Shown piece by piece: positions 17,655 through 26,227 of a DNA stretch of 64,000 nucleotides. The number at the start of each line of letters is the position of its first letter. The first letter of the stretch is position 1. The DNA is taken from positions 124,001 to 188,000 of the forward strand of contig JACJZW010000003.1 of NCBI GenBank assembly GCA_020635355.1, read 5' to 3'. The translations under genes were made by a program, and so were the position numbers. The notes beneath the pieces were generated by a model. That model worked only from the letters and a program-made list of their open reading frames with translations. It was not told the origin of the DNA and ran no database searches. Source of the DNA: Flavobacteriales bacterium. Lineage in GTDB: Bacteria; Bacteroidota; Bacteroidia; NS11-12g; UBA9320.

Positions 17655-19109
17655 TTGAACAAACGATTTTCCATAACCCAGTTACAGAACCGATATCTTT
17701 TGGTGATATCGGTTCTGTTGCTACTTGCCGGTTGCAAGGAAGATTCGCCCGTGGGCAATCAGCCACCCGACACGTTTATGTCGATTGAGAAAATCGACCG
17801 ACAAGGAGAAAATCGTCTCAATACGAGTGTCTACCTCACGTGGTATGGAACCGATAAAGACGGTTACATCCATCATTACGAATATTCGATTAACGGTGCA
17901 GAGTGGTACGTGACCACCCAGCGTGACAGCACATTTAAGTTTTCCATTGATCCCGGTGTGGACACGGCAGATGTCGAATTTCAAGTCCGATCCATTGATG
18001 ATCAAGGGTTGGTTGATCCCACCCCGGCCAAGCTCATTGTTCCGCTGAGAAATTCCCCGCCGGAAGTGGCTTTTGAGTCGTCAAGTTTCCCGGCCGATAC
18101 GGCGTTTAGCGTGGTGACCTTCCGATGGAGCTATTCCGATCCGGATGGCGATGCCACCGTGGCCAAGGCTGAGCTGAAGGTGAACGAAGGAAGTTGGTTG
18201 GAACTGGATCGTGGGAAGATCATGGTAAGCCTTCGGGCTCAGGATCCCAAAGCACTGGGAACCGTGAAAGCGGATCTTTTTTATAATACCGACCGCAATG
18301 TGGCTGGTACCCTTGATGGGTTTAATAACCACGGGGCCAATATCTTCTACCTGCGCGTAACGGATCAGGCGGGAACTGTCAGCGAAGTGGATACATCCGA
18401 TGTCATTTTTGTCAAACGACAGACCAGCGATCTCTTGTTGATTAGTGGTCAGCCTCAGGACATCAACAAAAAGTACCGGGAATTGGTCAGCACAACCTAC
18501 GGCACCATAGATGCGGTGGACTTTGCCGTGGATCAGGGGCAGTACCAACCTCGATTCTGGAATCCTACCTTTACCTTACTCACGGAGTTGTATGATAAGC
18601 TGGTGTTCAATTGCGATCAGTCGCTCTTTACCAGTCCCATTACCGGTCAATCCGGACTCTTGCTGGAATTTGCTGCCGAGGTGCTTCAGAACTACACGGA
18701 TGGTGGGGGAAAATCACTGATAACCACCAGCTTTCCCGCCGGGTTCAATCCGGATCCCATTCGGGGTGCTTTGCCGGTGGATAGTTTGTCTACCACCAGT
18801 GGACAGGCCGTAATCAACCCGGATTCGGCCGTGTACGCCCTAGACGGATCAGGCAAAAAATTGCAGCCGCTCAATTTGGTTTTGGGCGTGGATCCCTTTG
18901 TGCCCACGGTAGATGCAGAGCCCTATTATAAAGCGCAGTTATCCAAGTTCGGTGCCTGGGCTGGTCCTAACGTGGTAGGGGCGGTGCGCAAGACCAACGG
19001 ACAGGTGAAACAGGTTTTCTTCAGCGTGGAGTTGTACCTCTTCCGCAAGAATCCGGCTGATCTTCAATCACTCATAGACGACATCCTTCTAAATCAATTT
19101 AACTGGTGA
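17655..19109 (+). CDS. Exported lipoprotein with Ig/FN3-like domains
   Basis: 484 aa from a TTG start; no ATG precedes the lipobox. Seen: hydrophobic LLVISVLLLLAGC lipobox near residue 27; a first Ig-like domain (NTSVYLTWYGTDKDGYIHHYEYSINGAEW); a second (VVTFRWSYSDPDGDATVAKAELKVN); then a 250-residue C-terminal domain starting SDLLLISGQPQDINKKYRELV that resembles a flavodoxin-like or GATase-like fold, without recognisable catalytic residues. It lies 16 nt after the T9SS gene and overlaps the TonB receptor by 4 nt, so it may act as that receptor's surface partner. Confidence 0.75.
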   Translation: MNKRFSITQLQNRYLLVISVLLLLAGCKEDSPVGNQPPDTFMSIEKIDRQGENRLNTSVYLTWYGTDKDGYIHHYEYSINGAEWYVTTQRDSTFKFSIDPGVDTADVEFQVRSIDDQGLVDPTPAKLIVPLRNSPPEVAFESSSFPADTAFSVVTFRWSYSDPDGDATVAKAELKVNEGSWLELDRGKIMVSLRAQDPKALGTVKADLFYNTDRNVAGTLDGFNNHGANIFYLRVTDQAGTVSEVDTSDVIFVKRQTSDLLLISGQPQDINKKYRELVSTTYGTIDAVDFAVDQGQYQPRFWNPTFTLLTELYDKLVFNCDQSLFTSPITGQSGLLLEFAAEVLQNYTDGGGKSLITTSFPAGFNPDPIRGALPVDSLSTTSGQAVINPDSAVYALDGSGKKLQPLNLVLGVDPFVPTVDAEPYYKAQLSKFGAWAGPNVVGAVRKTNGQVKQVFFSVELYLFRKNPADLQSLIDDILLNQFNW

Positions 19110-21931
19110 GACATTTCGGCTATATCGTCCTTCTGTGTTTAAGTGCATTTACAGCGTTTGGACAAAGTAAGACGGGAACGTTGACTGGTGTGGTTCGGGA
19201 TGCAAAAACCAATGACCTGCTTCCAAATGCCACCGTTTATTTGGTGGGAACATACTACGGAACCATCGGTAATCCGGATGGTTCGTACCTCATAGAGAAC
19301 ATTAAACCCGGGGACTATACCGTAAGCGTTCAGTTTGTGGGATACGCCGAAAAACAATTTACAGGTATTCACATCTCGGCAAATCAGACAACTTGCCTGA
19401 ATATGAAGCTGGAGGCTTTGGACAATACCTTCGCTCCGGTAACCGTGGTGGGTAAAAAAGGACTGGTTAAACTGGATGAAGCCGATTCAAAGGTGACGGT
19501 GAGTCAAACGGAGATTGGCGATATGAATGTGCGGGACGTTAAGGAAGTGGTGGCCTTACAGGCCGGAGTGACCAAAACAACCGATGGTCTGCAAATTCGA
19601 GGGGCTCGGGTTTATGAAACACAGTTTGTAGTGGATAATATTACCGCTCAGGATCCCTTGGCCGGAACCGGTTTTGGCGTGGAAGTGAGCAGTGGTTCCA
19701 TTGGAGAGATGGAATTGTTTACCGGAGGAAGCGGAGCTGAATATGGAAATGGATCGGCTGGTGTCATTTCAACGACCATTCGCGAGGGAACCGAAAAATT
19801 TGAAGTTGCCGGTCATTGGCAAAGCGATCACCTGGGGTTTCTCAACGGAGCCAATCAATGGTTTACGGATGTAGGCGAATTCAGTTTGGCAGGCGCCATC
19901 CCTAAAACGGATAAAAAAGTTACCTATTTCAACAATTTTACCTTTCGCCTGACAGATACCTATTTTGGATCAGTAGCCAATCAGTTGCACAGCTCACTGT
20001 TTGCCAATGATTCGATTTGGGCACCACGAGAAGACAATCAGTTTACGCATACCTTTAAGTTAGCGTGGAAGGTAAAAGCAGGTACCAAACTTACCATTAC
20101 CAACCAGCACAGTTTGAGTATCAATCAAAATACCCGAACCCTTCAAATTGTGGGGTTTGATGCCATTCTTACACCGGGATTTCAGTTCAACCGCAGTTTG
20201 AATCTCGACAATGCCACAACGTATACTCATCAGGCTAATCTTACCGCCATCAACCTACAACACGCGTTGAACAAGAAAACGGTTCTTCACGCTACGGTGG
20301 GACGTTTATTTACGAATATGCGGGCTGATGCGAACGGCAGACCATTCCGTACATCAACCGTAGACGCGTTATATGATGAATATTCAATCGTCACCGATCC
20401 GGTTACCGTATTCAATCCGGGGGATAATATCCAGTACGTTTTGCCCGGCCCAGGTCTGGTGAATAATGGTGGAATATCAGGAACTTGGCATGATCACTTC
20501 GTGAGTGAATACACCCTCAAGTTGCGGATTAATTACTATCCGGCCAATAAGACCAACCGATTTAGCTTTGGTTGGGAACAAAAGTTCAATCACTATCAAT
20601 GGGTGGATGTGTATAAACCATGGGTTGGTGCGCCTATTGCCATCAATGATACTCTGGTTACACCGTCTATTTCCATCGGATCGAGCAACGATATCTGGTC
20701 GGTAAAGCCCAATAACGGCGGCTTCTTCGTTACGGATCGGATCTCATACAAGGGCATTATTGCCAATTTGGGTATGCGGTTTAACTACTGGGCACCCGGA
20801 CGATTTGCCGATGAGGCGATTCAAAATCCGCAAGCACCTGTTATTGATCAGATCCGCGAGGATTATATGAATCATACGGTTGGCCTTTTCGGTATGCGCT
20901 ATAAGATGAGGTTATTGCCCAAGGTGAATGTGAGTTTCCCGGTTACTTCCAATAACTCCATGTATTTCAATTATTCGCATTCCATGCGATTGCCGCACCC
21001 TCGGTTTGTGTATGCGGGATTGGATCCGGAATATCAGGATCGCTCGTTCTTATCCAACATCGGAAATCCGGATTTGAATCCGGAGGTGAACGTATCCTAT
21101 GAAGTGGGTTATAAAACTCAGATCAATAAAGATTTTGCCGTGACCCTCGCGGCCTATAACAACAACCGATTTGACTACATCGTAAGCCGTAGCGTCATTG
21201 TGGCCGATCAAACCGGCAGGCCCGTTACCAAAGTGATGTACATTAATCAAGATTACGCTAAGGTGCAGGGAGCCGAGTTAACGATGAATTATCGGGTGGC
21301 GGAATACCTTCGGTTCTTTTGGAATGCCTCCTATCAGGTAGCACGCGGGAAGTCTAACTCAGCACGGGAATCGGCCTTGCAAATTGCCCAAACGGGTGAG
21401 GTGCCTTTGAGTACCGAACAATATTTGGCGTGGGACCGGCCATGGAATACTACCTTGGGTGTGGCATTAACCTACGATACATCGCTGAGACGATTACCCA
21501 ATTGGTTCCGCGGAGTGCAGGTTTTTATGTCCAACAACTACCAGAGCGGTTACCGGTATACGCCGCAACAATTGGAAGGGTATAATGATTTGGGCCGACC
21601 TCAATACGCGCCATTAACCAATCAATACCTGCAAAATCGGGCAAAAGCCTGGTTTAATACCGATCTAAAGATCAACAAGACCTTCGTTTTGAGAGAGGGG
21701 TCGGCTAAGGGAATTACCTTAAGCTTTGAGGCTCGAAATCTATTGAATCAAAAGAACGCCCAGATCATTAACCCAATTACCGGTAAGGCCTGGGAACCTG
21801 GAGATGATGTTCCTAATGATTGGCGAGATCCGCGCTACATTGGACCGGAAGAAAGCGGAACACCTCCAAACAATCCTGCTCGATACCTGGCACCCCGACA
21901 AATTCTTTGGGGTATTCGGTTCCGATTCTAA
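19106..21931 (+). CDS. TonB-dependent outer membrane receptor
   Basis: 941 aa, GTG start in a 4-nt overlap (GTGA) with the lipoprotein gene. Seen: signal peptide (YIVLLCLSAFTAFGQ), carboxypeptidase-like regulatory domain (TLTGVVRDAKTNDLLPNATVYLVGT) near residues 24-105, plug domain near 120-230 (LQIRGARVYETQFVVDNI, GGSGAEYGNGSAGVIS), and a 22-strand-type barrel to the end, finishing ILWGIRFRF with a terminal aromatic. This is the SusC/CirA-like receptor type of Bacteroidota. The substrate is unknown; no glycan-binding SusD gene follows. A hairpin terminator lies 42 nt downstream. Confidence 0.9.
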   Translation: MRHFGYIVLLCLSAFTAFGQSKTGTLTGVVRDAKTNDLLPNATVYLVGTYYGTIGNPDGSYLIENIKPGDYTVSVQFVGYAEKQFTGIHISANQTTCLNMKLEALDNTFAPVTVVGKKGLVKLDEADSKVTVSQTEIGDMNVRDVKEVVALQAGVTKTTDGLQIRGARVYETQFVVDNITAQDPLAGTGFGVEVSSGSIGEMELFTGGSGAEYGNGSAGVISTTIREGTEKFEVAGHWQSDHLGFLNGANQWFTDVGEFSLAGAIPKTDKKVTYFNNFTFRLTDTYFGSVANQLHSSLFANDSIWAPREDNQFTHTFKLAWKVKAGTKLTITNQHSLSINQNTRTLQIVGFDAILTPGFQFNRSLNLDNATTYTHQANLTAINLQHALNKKTVLHATVGRLFTNMRADANGRPFRTSTVDALYDEYSIVTDPVTVFNPGDNIQYVLPGPGLVNNGGISGTWHDHFVSEYTLKLRINYYPANKTNRFSFGWEQKFNHYQWVDVYKPWVGAPIAINDTLVTPSISIGSSNDIWSVKPNNGGFFVTDRISYKGIIANLGMRFNYWAPGRFADEAIQNPQAPVIDQIREDYMNHTVGLFGMRYKMRLLPKVNVSFPVTSNNSMYFNYSHSMRLPHPRFVYAGLDPEYQDRSFLSNIGNPDLNPEVNVSYEVGYKTQINKDFAVTLAAYNNNRFDYIVSRSVIVADQTGRPVTKVMYINQDYAKVQGAELTMNYRVAEYLRFFWNASYQVARGKSNSARESALQIAQTGEVPLSTEQYLAWDRPWNTTLGVALTYDTSLRRLPNWFRGVQVFMSNNYQSGYRYTPQQLEGYNDLGRPQYAPLTNQYLQNRAKAWFNTDLKINKTFVLREGSAKGITLSFEARNLLNQKNAQIINPITGKAWEPGDDVPNDWRDPRYIGPEESGTPPNNPARYLAPRQILWGIRFRF

Positions 21932-21972
21932 TCCTCCAGCCTAGGGGAAATCCCTATTTTCTACCATTTATT

Positions 21973-21996
21973 ATCAGGTAAAACCCTGATTTTATT
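21973..21996 (+). terminator. Intrinsic terminator after the TonB receptor operon
   Basis: Stem ATCAGG / CCTGAT with loop TAAAAC, followed by TTTATT. Short stem but well placed between the receptor stop and the next gene. Confidence 0.5.
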
Positions 21997-22042
21997 GTGG
22001 ACATAAAACGCCACATTTGAAATTCTTTCAAAAAAACACGAG

Positions 22043-22897
22043 ATGAAAACTACAATTAACTACTTAGTGATGACTATTTTAACCCTGTTTTCATTGTCGG
22101 GCACTGGCGTGTACGCGATGGGAACTGAGGTGGGAGAACAACCGGGGGCAATGAGTCCGGACATCGAAAGCGATGGTTCTCCAATTTCTCAAACACTCCT
22201 GGGTCAACTCAGGCAAGAATTTCAAACCGCTTACAAGTGGCAAACAAATTCGTCTATTGTTGACATGGAGTGGAAGGCAAACTGGAGTGATTTGGTGAAC
22301 TATTTGGATACCAATTGGTTAAAAGGTGCTTCCGATACGGGAATTGCCTTGCACTACATCCTTCGGGAGGAAAATGGTACCCAGTACTTTTCCTATGCCA
22401 TCACGTTTGCTACGCTCTCCACCAATGGAGTAAATGTATTGAACAACCCAAACCACAATAACGAAATGCTCGTTTTTACCACCACCGGTATTCAGACCAT
22501 GAATACTTCGGAACTGAGCGCAATGAAGCAACGCTATCAGGATTCTATATCCGTTTACGATGTGTATCCCAACGGTACGTCGTATCGGGTGAGCGAATTA
22601 ACCCATCCCAAATTGATCTATTACTCCGGTGATAACGTCTACAACTTTGTCATGGACAATGCGTATCAATCCACTGGTGAGTATGTGCTACACGTGTTCA
22701 ATGGTGCGGTTTACAACGATAACATTACGGTGGACGGACCAGTTCCGGTTACCATTGGATTACATGTTCAAACGCCGGTATTGGTGATGGGATCCTCCTC
22801 AAATTTGTTTATTTCGAACAACTACAATCAGAGCATACCCTTTAAGGAAATGGGATTGGATTTGGGTCGATTGTGTCCTCCACACTGCAGTAAATAA
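22043..22897 (+). CDS. Secreted protein of unknown function heading a two-component operon
   Basis: 284 aa, signal peptide (NYLVMTILTLFSLSGTGVYA). No family recognised. The mature protein is Asn/Thr/Ser-rich with an aromatic-containing N-terminal half (YKWQTNSSIVDMEWKANWSDLV) and ends in LGRLCPPHCSK, whose two cysteines could form a disulphide. It is preceded by a CACATTTG element (22012-22019), a near match to the -7 box. It lies 21 nt upstream of a membrane protein, kinase and regulator, so it may be a ligand-binding or signal component. That is inference from context. Confidence 0.7.
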   Translation: MKTTINYLVMTILTLFSLSGTGVYAMGTEVGEQPGAMSPDIESDGSPISQTLLGQLRQEFQTAYKWQTNSSIVDMEWKANWSDLVNYLDTNWLKGASDTGIALHYILREENGTQYFSYAITFATLSTNGVNVLNNPNHNNEMLVFTTTGIQTMNTSELSAMKQRYQDSISVYDVYPNGTSYRVSELTHPKLIYYSGDNVYNFVMDNAYQSTGEYVLHVFNGAVYNDNITVDGPVPVTIGLHVQTPVLVMGSSSNLFISNNYNQSIPFKEMGLDLGRLCPPHCSK

Positions 22898-22918
22898 CGT
22901 TTGGATTACTAACCACGA

Positions 22919-23569
22919 ATGAAGTTTCTAACAGAGATAACTGTGCCTACTTGGGTATGCCTTGCGGCATCTGTTGTTTCATTATTTCTTTTAAAGAAGT
23001 TATCTCTGTTAGACATTCTGGCAACATCCGTTCTGTGGATTAACCTGGTGGTAGACCTGTATGCCACTTATCTGGTTAGTCTGAAGCAGCATACCATATT
23101 CCTCTACAACCTTTCCATACCTCTTTTGGGTATGATTGTGTTGTATGTTTACTTCCGGTCAAGTCCAATAAAATGGCTTTCTACAGCTTATTTGATTGCA
23201 TTGGCAATTGTAATGATGATCTGGTTGATCTACAGTTTGTACTCTGGAATTCGAGGTCAATTTAATTACATCCCATATATCGTTACGGCGTTTTTGATAG
23301 CCGCAGGATCATACTTATTGATGAGAAATATGGTTTTGCGCTCAAGCCTATTACCACCTGTCATATTGTTTTTTGCGTTGGCAAACTTTGCCTATTATTC
23401 GTTGGGAATGGCGGCTCAATATGCGGAGATATTGAAGGGTTATTTGACAGAACATCAGTCGTTTGTAGTAAAGGCATATATAAATGATGTGGGATACGTT
23501 CTCTCGTCGGTAATGATACTAACCGGAATTATTTGGAAACACAGGCAGTCCCCAACATACTCCCTATAA
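22919..23569 (+). CDS. Seven-helix-type membrane protein next to histidine kinase
   Basis: 216 aa and almost entirely hydrophobic, with about seven membrane segments. No signal peptide or catalytic motif is visible. The gene overlaps the histidine kinase by 37 nt, an overlap long enough to suggest coupled translation and equal production. It may serve as the sensing module for the kinase, which itself has only one short membrane segment. Family unknown. Confidence 0.7.
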   Translation: MKFLTEITVPTWVCLAASVVSLFLLKKLSLLDILATSVLWINLVVDLYATYLVSLKQHTIFLYNLSIPLLGMIVLYVYFRSSPIKWLSTAYLIALAIVMMIWLIYSLYSGIRGQFNYIPYIVTAFLIAAGSYLLMRNMVLRSSLLPPVILFFALANFAYYSLGMAAQYAEILKGYLTEHQSFVVKAYINDVGYVLSSVMILTGIIWKHRQSPTYSL

Positions 23570-24339
23570 TTATAGGGTCATCCGCAATTGTCTTATTGAT
23601 GATTGCTGTGGTGGTGGATCTTGTAATCTTATACAGGAGGGGGAAGATTATTGCCCAAAATACCCAGGAGCTTCATCAGCAGCATGTAAATGATCTGATT
23701 CAACGTTTTGAAGTTGAACGGGTGCAATCTGTTATTGACGCTCAGATCAAAGAACGAAAATTGATCGGTAGGGATGTACACGACCGCTTAGGAGGTGTGT
23801 TGTTTGTATTGCGACTGCAGCTCCAGCAAATGCGATCCAAGATTCAGGATCTGGGGGTAGAAAACGATGTACAGTTGGAGGAGTTTGCCAACTTATTGGA
23901 TGAAGGGGTAACACAGGTCAGAAACCTCTCCAACAGCCTGAAAGCAAACCCCAATCATCAATTCAATTATGCCGATGCCGTGGACGATCTGGTCAAGATC
24001 CTTCGAAAGGCTAATTCGCTGGATGTGGAGTTGGAGATTGAGTCGTTAAGGGAGTCGGAAAGAAAGCCTTACGAGGTAGAACTCTATGCGATTACCCAGG
24101 AGTTCATCCGACACACATTGAAGTTTGGAAAAGCAACCAAGGTGAAGATTCAAATCACATGCAGTGACAAGCAGTGTACGTTCATGTATAGTGATAATGG
24201 AACCGGTTATCAGCCCAATCAAAGCTATGACCTAAATGTGCAGGATTTAAACCAGCGGCTTGTTACCTTTGATTCCGTTGTAGACCTCAGGCATGTGCCG
24301 TTTGAGGGCTTTAATTGTCGCATAGAATTTGGATCATGA
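23533..24339 (+). CDS. Histidine kinase (HisKA_3 type) with unusual N-box
   Basis: 268 aa from a TTG start. Seen: one membrane segment (about 10-34), coiled coil (40-75), dimerisation/phosphoacceptor motif ERKLIGRDVHDRLGG with His83, and an ATPase domain with the G1 motif SDNGTGY at 220-226. The N-box reads ITQEFIRHTLKFGKATKV: His194 occupies the place of the invariant Asn that holds Mg-ATP, and the usual GLGL(R/K)NM motif is replaced by NVQDLNQRL. The kinase may therefore have altered or weak ATP binding. It overlaps the membrane protein upstream and the response regulator downstream (ATGA). Confidence 0.82.
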   Translation: METQAVPNILPIIIGSSAIVLLMIAVVVDLVILYRRGKIIAQNTQELHQQHVNDLIQRFEVERVQSVIDAQIKERKLIGRDVHDRLGGVLFVLRLQLQQMRSKIQDLGVENDVQLEEFANLLDEGVTQVRNLSNSLKANPNHQFNYADAVDDLVKILRKANSLDVELEIESLRESERKPYEVELYAITQEFIRHTLKFGKATKVKIQITCSDKQCTFMYSDNGTGYQPNQSYDLNVQDLNQRLVTFDSVVDLRHVPFEGFNCRIEFGS

Positions 24340-25010
24340 ATCAGGTGATAACAGTTAGCATTCTGGACGATCACAAGGTGGTAACAGACGGACTTCGATC
24401 TGTTCTCAATCTTCGAAGTGACATTCAGGTCACGGATGTGAGTAATACCGTTGATAGTTTGATGGCTCAACTCGTAGATCGTCAACCGGATGTGCTCATT
24501 CTGGATTATAGCTTGAGCAGTACAGTGGTTGGGGAGACTCGAACAGGTCTCACCGTTGCCGAGGATGTTTTGTCCAAATACCCCCATGTCAAGATCCTCA
24601 TGCTCTCGATGCATGAATCAGCCGATGTCATTGTTCCCTGTATTGAAATAGGTGTTCACGGGTATATGTTAAAAAGTGAGCGGGATTTCGATATTGCAGG
24701 GGCCATTCGCCAGGTCATGGAAAATGGAGCCTATTTTTCTCCGGAGATCGCCACCCAATTGGCCCTTTCCATTCAGCGATATAAGCAAGACCAGATCGAT
24801 ATTACGGATCGGGAACTTGAAATTCTGGAAGCACTCTTTCAGGGATGCACAGCTAAGGAAGCTGGAATCAGGTTGGGCATCAGTCCCAAAACGGTTGAGT
24901 CGCACCGTAAAAATCTCATGGAGAAGTTCCAGGCCAAGAATGTTACCCACCTCATCTACCTGGCCCTGCATCAAGGGTATCTACAAGTAGGTGAAAAGAA
25001 AACCACTTAA
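24336..25010 (+). CDS. Response regulator, NarL/FixJ (LuxR) family
   Basis: 224 aa from the ATG inside an ATGA overlap with the kinase stop. Receiver domain with acidic pair DD at 11-12, phosphoacceptor Asp57 (VLILDYSL), Ser104-region LSMH and Lys near 117. LuxR-type HTH at 150-215 (ITDRELEILEALFQG, KTVESHRKNLMEKF). Both domains look intact, so it should be a DNA-binding partner of the neighbouring kinase. No target is known, but a 20-bp perfect palindrome lies 114 bp downstream at 25124-25143. Confidence 0.9.
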   Translation: MNQVITVSILDDHKVVTDGLRSVLNLRSDIQVTDVSNTVDSLMAQLVDRQPDVLILDYSLSSTVVGETRTGLTVAEDVLSKYPHVKILMLSMHESADVIVPCIEIGVHGYMLKSERDFDIAGAIRQVMENGAYFSPEIATQLALSIQRYKQDQIDITDRELEILEALFQGCTAKEAGIRLGISPKTVESHRKNLMEKFQAKNVTHLIYLALHQGYLQVGEKKTT

Positions 25011-25123
25011 TGCGTATTCGAAGAACTCTTTTTCGGATAAAAAAATCCTCATAAAACAGGAGGCTAAATCAGGTAAAAGCATGACAGGATCAATTTGATC
25101 GGTCTCTATATTGCCCCCGTTTT

Positions 25124-25143
25124 AAGTATTCCTGGGAATACTT
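25124..25143. promoter_or_regulatory. 20-bp perfect palindrome between two response regulator genes
   Basis: AAGTATTCC-TG-GGAATACTT, two 9-bp arms around TG. LuxR-family regulators bind inverted repeats, so this is a candidate operator for either adjacent regulator. Confidence 0.4.
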
Positions 25144-25229
25144 GTTTAAACCAAACAGGTGAACCAAATGTGAATTTGGGCAATAAACCCTGACCAGTTT
25201 CCTGTCGCACCAAAGAAAAGCTTTAAAAA

Positions 25230-25257
25230 AAAGAGGATGATTCACATCACCCTCTTT
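25230..25257. terminator. Hairpin in the 25.0-25.5 kb spacer
   Basis: 12-bp arms (25230-25241 and 25246-25257) with one mismatch and loop TCAC. The T-tract lies on the minus-strand side, so it is better as a minus-strand terminator. As no minus gene is near, it may instead be a leader structure. The rest of 25011-25506 holds no gene I can support apart from the sites listed. Confidence 0.4.
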
Positions 25258-25436
25258 GATACTTAACTATTTATATGAAAAGATTTTTACGCTTAACGCC
25301 GGGCCTTATGAATAGCCTGACGTCAAGGGAATTTGTAAAGCAGTGTTGAGAAGATTGCATAAGTAGTGCAGACTTGTCAGTTCAGTAGTACAAGTTTACA
25401 GTGGATAACTGTTGAATGAAAAACATAAAGAATTGA

Positions 25437-25489
25437 AAGTCAATCTCTAAATTAGGTGCAGTGCCGATACCTAAAAAGGTGATTGACTT
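25437..25489 (+). promoter_or_regulatory. Nested stem-loop leader upstream of response regulator
   Basis: Outer perfect 9-bp stem AAGTCAATC (25437-25445) / GATTGACTT (25481-25489) encloses an inner perfect 6-bp stem TTAGGT (25452-25457) / ACCTAA (25469-25474). It ends 17 nt before the ATG at 25507, a position where it could gate ribosome access. Confidence 0.45.
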
Positions 25490-25506
25490 CTATAAGTGCC
25501 TGTAGA

Positions 25507-26163
25507 ATGAGTAAAGAACCTATTAAAATCGCCATTGTTGAGGACCACAATTTGGTTCGCGAAAGTTTGGCGTCACTGTTGGATCAAGTGCCGGAATTTG
25601 AGGTGATCTACCATGTACCAACCTCAGAGGAATTAATGTCCCGACTTACCTGGAAGGAACAACCGGATGTTTTTCTGGTTGATTACAATCTGAAGAAATG
25701 CTTTGGAGATCAATGCGTCCGGGCTATTCGGGAGAAACTTGGGGAAGAGGTGAAAATACTGGGATTGTCCTTTCACAAGGAAGAACCGATTATCCAGAAA
25801 ATGCTGCAAGCCGGTGCCAACGGCTTTGTGTTTAAGGATTATCATTTCGACGATTTCAAGGAAGCGATCAACTCCGTTTACTCCAATGGGTATCATATCA
25901 ATCAGGACGTGACCCAGATGCTCATGAAAGGAATCTCCGGGCCTCCGGCGAGTGCTGAAGAGCCACTCACGAATACAGAAATCCGAATTTTAGAGCTGAT
26001 TTGTGAACAGCTAACTAATGAGGAAATAGCCGATAAACTGAACCTTTCAAGGCATACCATTCATACCTATCGGAACCGAATTCTTACTAAAACGGGGAGT
26101 TCCAATACAGCCGGATTGGTGGTGTATGCCATCAAGAATGGGATGTATCATCTTCAGTCGTAA
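25507..26163 (+). CDS. Response regulator, NarL/FixJ (LuxR) family, orphan
   Basis: 218 aa from ATG 25507; a TTG at 25483 lies inside the leader stem and is unlikely. Receiver domain with ED at 12-13, phosphoacceptor Asp59 (FLVDYNL), LSFHKEE switch region and Lys near 111 (FVFKDYH); LuxR-type HTH at 150-212 (LTNTEIRILELICEQLTNEEIADKLNLSRHTIHTYRNRI, read as consecutive segments). It resembles the regulator at 24336 but has no kinase of its own, so cross-regulation with the upstream kinase is possible. A structured leader precedes it. Confidence 0.88.
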   Translation: MSKEPIKIAIVEDHNLVRESLASLLDQVPEFEVIYHVPTSEELMSRLTWKEQPDVFLVDYNLKKCFGDQCVRAIREKLGEEVKILGLSFHKEEPIIQKMLQAGANGFVFKDYHFDDFKEAINSVYSNGYHINQDVTQMLMKGISGPPASAEEPLTNTEIRILELICEQLTNEEIADKLNLSRHTIHTYRNRILTKTGSSNTAGLVVYAIKNGMYHLQS

Positions 26164-26215
26164 CAGCTTAGCTATTGCCCCTATTTTTCACCTGTTTTTC
26201 GGGCGTCATTGTGAT

Positions 26216-26223
26216 TAATTTTG
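26216..26223 (+). promoter_or_regulatory. -7 element (TAATTTTG) of the alkD-like gene
   Basis: Exact TAnnTTTG match; only 4 nt (ACGC) separate it from the ATG at 26228, which predicts a leaderless mRNA. Confidence 0.55.
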
Positions 26224-26227
26224 ACGC

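Noticed and set aside
25275..25349. Small open frame starting ATGAAAAGATTTTTACGC (24 aa) in the 25 kb spacer
   Set aside because: No signal peptide, lipobox or recognisable motif; it ends before the next gene without coupling. Could be a gene remnant, but not supportable.
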